This document shows positions 7,584 to 14,025 of a stretch of DNA of 19,547 nucleotides, piece by piece. Positions within the stretch are counted from its first letter, which is position 1. Each line of letters begins with the position of its first letter. This DNA comes from an uncultured Veillonella sp. (GTDB lineage Bacteria > Bacillota > Negativicutes > Veillonellales > Veillonellaceae): assembly GCA_902477915.1 (NCBI GenBank), contig CABSJA010000033.1, forward strand, positions 1 through 19,547, in the 5' to 3' direction. A program made the translations under genes and the position numbers. The notes below the pieces were generated by a model, which saw only the letters and a program-made list of their open reading frames with translations, was not told the origin of the DNA and searched no databases.

Positions 7584-10019
7584 TTATTTCTCTAAAGTTT
7601 CAAAGAAATCGTTGGCATGGTTAACTGCAGCGATGCCGTCTTTAGCGTAGATATCTGCGCCCGCTTGATCTGCGTATTCTTGAGATACTACGGCACCACC
7701 AACCATGACCTTAGTATTAAGGCCTGCAGCGCGGATAGCAGCCACAGTATTGTCGATTTGAGGCATTGTTGTAGTCATCAAGGAACAGATACCAACGAGA
7801 GCCGCCTTGTTGTCCTTAATAGCTTGAACGATGACTTCTGGATCAACGTCTTTGCCGAGGTCGACGATTTTATAACCATTGTTTTCAAGCAAGGCCGCTA
7901 CGATATTTTTACCTAAATCGTGGATGTCGCCTTTAACTGTTGCTACAACGACTGTACCTTTATCTAAACTTTCACTAGCAGGAATGATTTCTTTAATGGT
8001 GTTGAAAGCAGCCTGCATTGTTTCGGCAGCAAGCATTACTTGTGGCAAGAATAATTTACCAGAACCGAACTTGTCCCCTACTACGTTCATCGCTTCAGAT
8101 AAACCTTTTTTAGTAAGATCTAATGGATCAATGCCATCGGCTAATGCTTTTTTTACAAGATCTATAATCGCCTCTTTTTCCCCTTGCTCTACGCAAGCAC
8201 GGATATTAGCGAGTGGATCATTGCTGTCGAAAGATTTCTTTTCAGGACCTTTTGGAGCAGCGTTACCAGGAGCACTTGTTTCATCTTCATAACCGTATTC
8301 TTTGATGAATTGAGCGGAACCTGGGTCCCAGCCTAATAATGTAGTGCTAGAAACAAACGCTTTTTTCGCTGGATAGTTTAGAGGATTCATAATTGGTGTA
8401 GTTAAGCCACATGCTAAAGCCATTGTTAAGAATTGGCCGTTCAAGTAAGGGCGTTGTGGCATACCAAAAGAAATATTAGACAAGCCCATTACTGTTGGGA
8501 AGCCAAATTTCTCTTTATATAACTGTAATGTACGCAATGTTTGACGTGCACTATCTTCACCGCTAGCAAGTGTTAACACCAATGGGTCGAGTAATAGGTC
8601 ATGTGGTTGAAGACCATAGCCATAAGCGCGATTTACGATGCTTTCAGCTAACGCAACGCGGTCCTCTGCTTTTTCAGGTAAGTCGCCGCTACAGATAGGC
8701 AAGCAAAGCAATGCTGCACCATAACGTTTAGCCAATGGCATAACGTGAGTGATGGACTCTTCTTCCCCATTTACAGAGTTGATAAGAGCACGACCTGGGT
8801 AGTTTTTAAGGGCTACTTCCATAGCTGCTGGATCCAATGTATCGATGGACAATGGAGTTTCAACGAGCATGGATAATTCAAAGATAGCACGCTCCATCAA
8901 TGGAGTTTGGTCCATGCCTGCTACGCCCATGTTTACGTCGAGGATATCAGCACCTGCTTCTACTTGGTCTAACGCATCGCGTTTTACACGGATGAAAGAG
9001 CCATCGCGTAATTCTTGAGCAAGCACTTTGCGGCCTGTAGGATTGATACGTTCACCGATGATAAGAGGTTTTGTATGATGACCTAATTCTAACAATTTAG
9101 TACGGCTCGTAATGATTGTTTTAGGTTCAATATGAGCACGTTCTTTAGGTGTATGCGCTTTTACAGCGTCGGAAATAGATTGGATATGAGCTGGTGTTGT
9201 ACCACAGCAACCACCTACATAGCTTGCACCTGCATCTACGATTGGAAGCATCAATGGACCCATTTCTTCTGCTGTAAGTGGGAACACAGTTTGTTTATTA
9301 ATTAATTGAGGCATGCCTGCATTTGGTTGGCAGCTAATTGGCAAGTTGGTAACGCTAGCGATTTCCTCGATAAGTGGTGTAATTTGTTCAGGTCCAAGGG
9401 AACAGTTGATACCGATGATATCAGCACCCATAGCTTCTACGATAGTAGTTGCTACTGCTGGCGGTGTACCTGTAATAGTACGGCCGTCTTCACTGAAAGA
9501 AAACTGACAGATAATTTGTACATCTTCTTTTGTCTTCCCTGCTGCTTCACGAGCGTCAAGAGATGCTAATAAAGCGGCACGCATTTCTTGTACATCGATA
9601 ATGGTTTCAATGATAATGAAATCTACGCCACCTTCAATCAATGCATCTGCTTGTTCACGATATGTGTCATAAATAGAGTCAAAGCTCATATTACCTAATG
9701 GCTGTAAGAAACGACCTGTAGGTCCCATAGAACCAGCTACACGAGCAGATGGTTTAACCTCTGCAATAGCTTCTTTTGCTACCTTTACAGCTGCAATATT
9801 AATCTCTCTTACTCGATCTTGTAAGTCATAATCTTCTAACTTAAGACCACAAGCACCGAATGTGTTAGTAGTAATTACATCACTACCATGTTGTAAGTAT
9901 TGAGCGTGAATATTCTTTACTACTTCTGGTTTTTCTACGTTAAATAATTCGGGACAATAGCCCTCTTCTAAGCCTGCAGCTTGAAGCATTGTGCCCATAG
10001 CACCGTCAAATATATACAT
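7584..10019 (-). CDS. metH: MetH, cobalamin-dependent methionine synthase without the C-terminal reactivation domain
   Basis: An 811-residue enzyme that moves a methyl group from methyl-THF through cobalamin to homocysteine. Numbering below is from the upstream ATG (10025), so subtract two for the chosen start. Homocysteine domain 1-290, with zinc ligands C208 (GINCSLGP) and C273-C274 (GGCCGTTP). Pterin-binding domain about 320-560 (IIGERINPTG, ILDVNMG, LINSVNG). Cobalamin cap 600-685 and Rossmann domain 690-813 with the lower-ligand motif DIHDLG at 700-705 (H702). The AdoMet-binding reactivation domain of E. coli MetH (about 1,200 residues) is absent and is supplied by the gene upstream. ATG 10019 sits eight bases after AAGGA; ATG 10025 abuts it. 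Confidence 0.96.
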   Translation of the reverse strand: MYIFDGAMGTMLQAAGLEEGYCPELFNVEKPEVVKNIHAQYLQHGSDVITTNTFGACGLKLEDYDLQDRVREINIAAVKVAKEAIAEVKPSARVAGSMGPTGRFLQPLGNMSFDSIYDTYREQADALIEGGVDFIIIETIIDVQEMRAALLASLDAREAAGKTKEDVQIICQFSFSEDGRTITGTPPAVATTIVEAMGADIIGINCSLGPEQITPLIEEIASVTNLPISCQPNAGMPQLINKQTVFPLTAEEMGPLMLPIVDAGASYVGGCCGTTPAHIQSISDAVKAHTPKERAHIEPKTIITSRTKLLELGHHTKPLIIGERINPTGRKVLAQELRDGSFIRVKRDALDQVEAGADILDVNMGVAGMDQTPLMERAIFELSMLVETPLSIDTLDPAAMEVALKNYPGRALINSVNGEEESITHVMPLAKRYGAALLCLPICSGDLPEKAEDRVALAESIVNRAYGYGLQPHDLLLDPLVLTLASGEDSARQTLRTLQLYKEKFGFPTVMGLSNISFGMPQRPYLNGQFLTMALACGLTTPIMNPLNYPAKKAFVSSTTLLGWDPGSAQFIKEYGYEDETSAPGNAAPKGPEKKSFDSNDPLANIRACVEQGEKEAIIDLVKKALADGIDPLDLTKKGLSEAMNVVGDKFGSGKLFLPQVMLAAETMQAAFNTIKEIIPASESLDKGTVVVATVKGDIHDLGKNIVAALLENNGYKIVDLGKDVDPEVIVQAIKDNKAALVGICSLMTTTMPQIDNTVAAIRAAGLNTKVMVGGAVVSQEYADQAGADIYAKDGIAAVNHANDFFETLEK

Positions 10020-10052
10020 AAACATCTTCCTTTATCATCCTAAATTTTACAA

Positions 10053-10068
10053 TGTTTCACGTGAAACA
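10053..10068. other. parS centromere site 1
   Basis: A perfect match to the 16-bp parS consensus TGTTTCACGTGAAACA, the ParB loading site, with palindromy extending to 20 bp. It lies in the gap between the reactivation-domain gene and metH, ending at the base before the stop codon of the former. Confidence 0.95.
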
Positions 10069-10836
10069 TTATTCTGTTGGTTGGCCTTTCATAGCGATAC
10101 CAGAGGCTTCAGCTGTCGTTTTACTACAGCTCTCTTCTCCTTTATTATTAGTGGTTACAGATGCCTTTTCTGGTAATTTACGAGATGTACAATCCTTTTG
10201 GGAACAAGATGTGCAACCACGCTTTGTATTGATATCTTCATTAGCTGGCATTAAACCAATGATAGCTGTTACCGACTTACGTGGGAACAATAAATAATTT
10301 TCTGTAACTTGTAAGCCAATCATCTCTGTTTTGATGATTTTAGCTAATTGTGGCTGAATTTCTAGTGGCCAGTTACCGTAACCAGGACTAAATCGCCATG
10401 TTGGTTTATAACCTTGTTTTTTAGCAATTGTATTAATAACTTCATTTACTTGATCAGCTACCTGCTCTACTGCTGTGGTAGCTGCTGCATCTAATAGTAA
10501 TCCTACAGTATAATTGCCTTGTTTAAAAAGTTGTTCGCTGCGGATTTCTACATCTTCGCCTACTGTCACGCCTAATACATAGACTTTTGTAGACTTTTCT
10601 AAGTGTTTTTCAATGATGGAACCTTCAATCTTAAGCGGTGGATTGCTCAAAATTGTCTTTGTTTCTGCATCATAATCGTATTCTTGATATACACCTTTAG
10701 GTGTAGCTAATAACTGAATTTCTTTACATGCTTCATCCACATATTGTTGTGGAAAATCCTCTGCATGACGAAGTCCTGCGTATCGTTTTACTTCTGCTTT
10801 ATCGATGGCAGGAAGCATTCCGTTATAAATGGGCAT
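10069..10836 (-). CDS. Stand-alone methionine synthase reactivation-domain protein (AdoMet-binding)
   Basis: A 255-residue protein matching the vitamin B12-dependent methionine synthase activation domain. In long MetH enzymes this C-terminal module binds AdoMet and remethylates inactive cob(II)alamin with an outside electron source. The diagnostic AdoMet motif RFSPGYGNWPLEIQ is at 148-161, followed by LLFPRKSVTAIIGLMP at 182-197. A tail with C208, C211 and C216 (GCTSCSQKDC) comes next, then a low-complexity end rich in K, T, S and E. The cysteines might bind metal or a cluster, but this is not established. The start at 10834-10836 is preceded by GAGGAGG seven bases away. As first gene of the operon, directly before MetH lacking this domain, its role is well supported by context. 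Confidence 0.9.
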   Translation of the reverse strand: MPIYNGMLPAIDKAEVKRYAGLRHAEDFPQQYVDEACKEIQLLATPKGVYQEYDYDAETKTILSNPPLKIEGSIIEKHLEKSTKVYVLGVTVGEDVEIRSEQLFKQGNYTVGLLLDAAATTAVEQVADQVNEVINTIAKKQGYKPTWRFSPGYGNWPLEIQPQLAKIIKTEMIGLQVTENYLLFPRKSVTAIIGLMPANEDINTKRGCTSCSQKDCTSRKLPEKASVTTNNKGEESCSKTTAEASGIAMKGQPTE

Positions 10837-10853
10837 GGAAACGCCTCCTCTTC

Positions 10854-10883
10854 AAAATAAAAAGCTCTGCGTATCCGTAGAGC
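10854..10883 (-). terminator. Terminator-like hairpin in the met operon leader (candidate attenuator)
   Basis: On the minus strand, 8-bp arms (GCTCTACG and CGCAGAGC, one G-U pair) around a GATA loop are followed by TTTTTATTTT. This intrinsic-terminator arrangement lies only a few bases before the GAGGAGG ribosome-binding site of the first met gene and after its predicted promoter. It could therefore control read-through. No matching antiterminator strand was found in the AT-rich leader. Confidence 0.6.
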
Positions 10884-10976
10884 GTGTACTTAATCTTTAG
10901 TATATTGTATATAGATCAGTTGAAACTTAACATTTACTGATTTTATGTCTATAAATATAATTACTATCTAATTAAT

Positions 10977-11005
10977 AGTATATAGATATCGATAATGCCT
11001 GTCAA
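10977..11005 (-). promoter_or_regulatory. Consensus promoter for the met operon
   Basis: On the minus strand a perfect -35 TTGACA (11000-11005) and -10 TATACT (10977-10982) are separated by 17 bases. Transcription would start near 10970, giving a leader of about 130 bases before ATG 10836. The perfect palindrome at 11009-11023 sits three bases upstream of the -35 and is a plausible regulator site. Confidence 0.7.
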
Positions 11006-11008
11006 AGC

Positions 11009-11023
11009 ATATAGGACCTATAT
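11009..11023. repeat. Perfect 15-bp palindrome beside the met promoter
   Basis: ATATAGG and CCTATAT surround a single central base, directly upstream of the -35 box on the minus strand. This is the position expected of a regulator site; the regulator is unknown. Confidence 0.6.
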
Positions 11024-11045
11024 TCTCATATAATTTAGTTGTATG

Positions 11046-11070
11046 TTGATATAACTTGAAGCTATATCAA
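11046..11070. repeat. 25-bp near-perfect palindrome upstream of the met promoter
   Basis: Arms TTGATATAACTT (11046-11057) and AAGCTATATCAA (11059-11070) flank one G, with 11 of 12 positions complementary. It lies about 40 bases upstream of the met -35 box. It may be a regulator site for the met operon or the divergent parA side. Confidence 0.6.
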
Positions 11071-11162
11071 ATTACATTTTAATCTTAAAAGTTATCATTG
11101 GTAATTGTATAGATGTTTTAGACTGTTAGGATACCTAATATTATTATAGTTTTATATTTAAT

Positions 11163-11178
11163 TGTTTCACGTGAAACA
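11163..11178. other. parS centromere site 2
   Basis: Perfect 16-bp parS consensus, palindromic over 20 bp, in the met-parA intergenic region. Confidence 0.95.
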
Positions 11179-11250
11179 ATCTAATAATTTTATCTATAAA
11201 TTTTGATCAAGATATTAAATTTTATTTTTAGTACTGATATTTGATTATTA

Positions 11251-11325
11251 ATTGTAATATTAATGATAAGTTGTAATAAATTGTAATCTTAATAATAAAT
11301 TGTAATAAATTGTAATCTTAATGAT
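11251..11325. repeat. 29-bp AT-rich tandem repeat, about 2.6 copies
   Basis: Two full 29-base units (11268-11296 and 11297-11325) differ at two positions. A partial third copy, matching the TTGTAATCTTAAT end of the unit, precedes them at 11251-11267. Each unit holds two TTGTAAT blocks. It lies between parS sites 2 and 3. Confidence 0.75.
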
Positions 11326-11458
11326 GTTATGTAATGAATTGTTTTTCTAAATGATTTATTTTTTTAACTGAACTATTTTCATTGGCCTAATTTTGATTCC
11401 TAATTAATTGTTTTTATATAAATTTTGAATGAAAAAATTTTTGTGTAAATTTGGATGA

Positions 11459-11480
11459 TTGGTATATGTTTATATACCAA
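11459..11480. repeat. Perfect 9-bp inverted repeat followed by a second small hairpin
   Basis: TTGGTATAT and ATATACCAA enclose GTTT. Directly adjacent, AGTGA and TCACT (11481-11495) enclose five T. The location, about 85 bases before parS site 3, gives no clear function. The tail after the second hairpin is not a clean T-run. Confidence 0.5.
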
Positions 11481-11566
11481 AGTGATTTTTTCACTATAAA
11501 ATTTTTAGTATTAAAACTATATGTTAAGGGAGTAAATTTTAGTATTTGTTTTTTATCAATTATAAA

Positions 11567-11582
11567 TGTTTCACGTGAAACA
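11567..11582. other. parS centromere site 3
   Basis: Perfect 16-bp parS consensus with symmetry extending to 22 bp. It lies 68 bp (start to start) from site 4. Confidence 0.95.
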
Positions 11583-11634
11583 TTTAGGTGTATGTTATAA
11601 ATCAAAATTTTATTATGAAAAAGTAAAGGTGAAT

Positions 11635-11650
11635 TGTTTCACGTGAAACA
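11635..11650. other. parS centromere site 4
   Basis: Perfect 16-bp parS consensus with symmetry extending to 22 bp, about 225 bases upstream of parA. Confidence 0.95.
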
Positions 11651-11825
11651 ATTAAAATTCTTATAGAAGCTTTTGAAAAATACAAAATAAGGTTTAATAA
11701 TAAGCTTTAATTATATTATTTGCTAATATGTAAATATGTGTATTATTAAATAATGTAGTTAGTGAATAAAATATAGATATTTTTCTAGAATTTGATTTGT
11801 AATTACCGTAATTATCGTTGTTTTA

Positions 11826-11834
11826 TGTTATAAT
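11826..11834 (+). promoter_or_regulatory. Candidate parA promoter (extended -10)
   Basis: TGTTATAAT contains a consensus -10 hexamer with the TGn extension, about 40 bases before the parA start. No good -35 hexamer is seen at 16-18 bases, which is tolerated with an extended -10. Confidence 0.5.
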
Positions 11835-11874
11835 TAAAAAGAAATATTTTGAACGAACATGTGAGGTGAATTAA

Positions 11875-12645
11875 GTGGGCAAAGTGATAGCTATTACTAA
11901 TCAAAAAGGCGGTGTTGGTAAGACGACGACATCCGTGAATTTAAGCGCTTGTTTGGCTGATGCTGGTAAAAAAGTATTGCTTGTTGATTTAGATCCACAA
12001 GGTAATGCTAGCTCTGGTTTAGGTATTGAAAAAGATGATTTAGAACTCTGTGTACACGATGTTCTAATCGATGGTGAACCTATTGCTGATATTGTTCAGC
12101 CTACAATGCTTAAAAAGCTATTTGTAGCGCCTGCAACAATTCAATTAGCTGGTGCAGAAGTGGAACTCGTTTCAGTTGTTTCACGTGAAACAATGTTGAA
12201 AAAAGCATTGGCACCCGTACGTGATGAATATGATTTTATCATTATCGACTGTCCGCCATCCCTTGGTTTGCTAACATTAAATGCCTTTACAGCGGCAGAT
12301 AGCGTGTTAATTCCGATTCAAAGCGAGTTCTACGCATTAGAAGGGGTTAGTCAGCTAGTGAAAACAATTACTATTGTGCAACAAACATCTAATAAAGACC
12401 TTGAAATTGAAGGTGTGTTATTAACAATGTTTGACGGCCGTACGAACCTATCTATTCAAGTTGCTGATGAAGTTAAAAAATTCTTTGGCAATAAAGTATA
12501 TAAGACTATTATTCCACGTAATGTACGTCTTAGCGAAGCTCCAAGTTATGGTGAACCTATCATCGTATATGATCCAAAATCTAAAGGGGCGGACGTATAT
12601 ACTAAACTAGCTAAAGAAGTGATCAAAGCTTCAAAAGATAAATAA
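11875..12645 (+). CDS. parA: ParA/Soj chromosome-partitioning ATPase
   Basis: A 256-residue Walker-type ATPase that binds DNA non-specifically when ATP-bound and drives segregation with ParB bound at parS. The deviant Walker A motif KGGVGKTT is at 11-18, with the signature lysine K11; the A-prime motif VDLDPQGNAS spans 37-46; Walker B is FIIIDCPPS at 121-129. The start is GTG 11875, supported by GAGGTGA six bases upstream; the residues MGKVIAITNQKGGVGKTT begin exactly where Soj proteins do. Codons 102-106 (VSRET) are written as a perfect parS site. parB follows after a 159-base gap, longer than in most parAB operons, and that gap contains a tandem repeat. Confidence 0.97.
   Translation: MGKVIAITNQKGGVGKTTTSVNLSACLADAGKKVLLVDLDPQGNASSGLGIEKDDLELCVHDVLIDGEPIADIVQPTMLKKLFVAPATIQLAGAEVELVSVVSRETMLKKALAPVRDEYDFIIIDCPPSLGLLTLNAFTAADSVLIPIQSEFYALEGVSQLVKTITIVQQTSNKDLEIEGVLLTMFDGRTNLSIQVADEVKKFFGNKVYKTIIPRNVRLSEAPSYGEPIIVYDPKSKGADVYTKLAKEVIKASKDK
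12177..12192. other. parS centromere site 5, inside parA
   Basis: Perfect 16-bp parS consensus spanning the last base of parA codon 101 through codon 106. The frame reads V-S-R-E-T across it, and the Arg-Glu pair lies in a region usually conserved in Soj proteins. Confidence 0.95.
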
Positions 12646-12660
12646 ACAGTTCAATAGTTC

Positions 12661-12708
12661 AATAGATAGCTAATTGTTTAGTTAAATAGATAGCTCGTTG
12701 TTTAGTTA
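12661..12708. repeat. 24-bp tandem duplication between parA and parB
   Basis: Units 12661-12684 and 12685-12708 differ at only two adjacent positions (AA versus CG). Shorter echoes (TTCAATAG twice before, AATAGTTAA after) flank them. It occupies the parA-parB spacer; no hairpin or promoter is obvious within it. Confidence 0.75.
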
Positions 12709-12804
12709 AATAGTTAAAATGACTAGACCAATACCTTGGCTATTAAATAATTGAGTGTTACAAATTGATATATAGTCGCATATGTAAGGTGAGAGAGGTT
12801 AGTT

Positions 12805-13734
12805 ATGCCTAGAGAAGTAAAAAGTAAGAAAAGTAAATCATCCGGCTTGGGGAAGGGCCTTGGAAATTTAATGAAGGTAGATACGGTAGAGTCTGTATTG
12901 CCTGAAAAGGAGATTCACGAACTACCAATCTCCGAGTTAGTTCCTAATGCAGATCAACCTCGTAAAAGTTTTGATGAAGATAGTTTGGCAACATTAGCTG
13001 AATCTATTAAAAATCTTGGTATTTTTCAACCAATTGTAGTACGTAAACAAAAGAATAAATACCAAATCGTAGCTGGTGAACGTCGTTACCGTGCTGCTAT
13101 CATTGCAGGTCTTGAGACTGTACCAGTTATTGTAAAGAAATATAATACAGAAGAGATGACAGAAGTAGCTCTCGTTGAAAATCTACAACGTGAAGGCTTA
13201 GATCCAATTGAAGAAGCTTTGGCATACCAAGGTTTAATGGATACGTATAAACAAACTCAAGAAATGATTTCTGCTCGACTAGGTCGCAGTCGTTCTTATA
13301 TTGCAAATATGGTTCGTTTGTTAAAACTATGTGATTCTGTACAAAAAGATCTCATCGAAGGTGACTTAACAGTGGGTCAAGCGCGTCCATTGTTGGCATT
13401 GCGTAGTGCAGCGCAACAAATTGAAGCTGCTGAACGTATTAAAGAGGGCGAGTTAAGTGCTCGTCAAGCAGAGACTCTTGTGAAGTCTATGCAAAATAAG
13501 ACACCTAAAGCAAAGGCTGCTAAGTCGCAAAGTACTGCAGAGGTACGTGCTCTTATGGACCGTTTAAAACTAAGCTTAGGATCTCCTGTAAATATTAAAT
13601 TCCGTGCTGGTAAAAAGGTTCAAGGTAAGATTGAAATTGCCTTCTCCTCTGAAGCAGAATTAGAACGTCTCATTGCTTTTATGGATGGTCAAGATAATAC
13701 AGACGATACTGAAACAGTAGAATTTAGAGTATAA
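12805..13734 (+). CDS. parB: ParB/Spo0J chromosome-partitioning CTPase
   Basis: A 309-residue ParB. It loads at parS, closes into a DNA clamp on CTP binding, spreads along DNA and recruits ParA and SMC. A basic N-terminal segment (SKKSKSSGLGKGLGNLM) should contact ParA. The CTP-binding domain has QPRKSFDE near 51-58, GERRYRAA at 91-98 and ENLQRE at 125-130. The helix-turn-helix for parS recognition lies around 151-171 (TQEMISARLGRSRSYIANMV). After a linker rich in K, A and T (231-243), the C-terminal dimerisation domain covers about 245-293. GAGAGG at 12793-12798 precedes ATG 12805 by six bases. The five parS sites nearby are its expected targets. Confidence 0.97.
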   Translation: MPREVKSKKSKSSGLGKGLGNLMKVDTVESVLPEKEIHELPISELVPNADQPRKSFDEDSLATLAESIKNLGIFQPIVVRKQKNKYQIVAGERRYRAAIIAGLETVPVIVKKYNTEEMTEVALVENLQREGLDPIEEALAYQGLMDTYKQTQEMISARLGRSRSYIANMVRLLKLCDSVQKDLIEGDLTVGQARPLLALRSAAQQIEAAERIKEGELSARQAETLVKSMQNKTPKAKAAKSQSTAEVRALMDRLKLSLGSPVNIKFRAGKKVQGKIEIAFSSEAELERLIAFMDGQDNTDDTETVEFRV

Positions 13735-13824
13735 TTGATATACTTAAATTCGAATCGAATTATGTGAATTTAGTAATGACAAACCGATAACAATTCTGTA
13801 TAATGTAAATACAATTTACAATCC

Positions 13825-13866
13825 ACGGTAAAAGCGTAGTCTACGGACTGCGCTTTTACTGTATAT
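13825..13866 (+). terminator. Terminator after parB
   Basis: Arms 13825-13841 and 13846-13862 pair over 17 positions (two G-T) around the tetraloop TACG. The core GCGTAGTC/GACTGCGC stem is followed by TTTTACTGT, giving an intrinsic terminator for parAB. The A-rich left flank may let it also act on the minus strand. Confidence 0.8.
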
Positions 13867-13910
13867 AAGGTATTTTATTGAGTTATAATAATATTGTAAG
13901 ATAACTTAGT

Positions 13911-13960
13911 AGATCATAATACATCATAATACGTACTAATACGTACTAATACATACTAAT
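13911..13960. repeat. Five tandem copies of a 10-bp repeat upstream of hydF
   Basis: Consecutive 10-base units read AGATCATAAT, ACATCATAAT, ACGTACTAAT (twice) and ACATACTAAT, with a partial sixth. The array ends about 65 bases before ATG 14026. The 10-bp period is close to one DNA helical turn, so each unit presents the same face. Confidence 0.85.
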
Positions 13961-14025
13961 ACATGTTGTAAGATGATTAACTATATTTTGTAATAAATAT
14001 AAACGTTAAGTAACAAGGATAGACT

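Larger units (their letters stand above)
10837..11874. other. 1-kb AT-rich divergent intergenic region between the met operon and parA
   Basis: No gene is supported here. It contains the met promoter and leader hairpin (10854-11005), palindromes at 11009-11023, 11046-11070 and 11459-11480, three parS sites, a tandem repeat at 11251-11325, and an extended -10 sequence for parA at 11826-11834. No cluster of DnaA boxes was seen, so I do not call it the replication origin. Confidence 0.75.

Noticed and set aside
11414..11605. Minus-strand 63-codon open frame containing N-V-S-R-E-T
   Set aside because: The peptide-like segment is just the translated parS palindrome. The frame starts with TTG, has no ribosome-binding site and lies in AT-rich DNA.
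10837..11874. The 1-kb AT-rich region as replication origin
   Set aside because: AT-richness, parS and repeats are suggestive, but no DnaA-box cluster is present; oriC is expected nearer dnaA, beyond the yidC end of the window.
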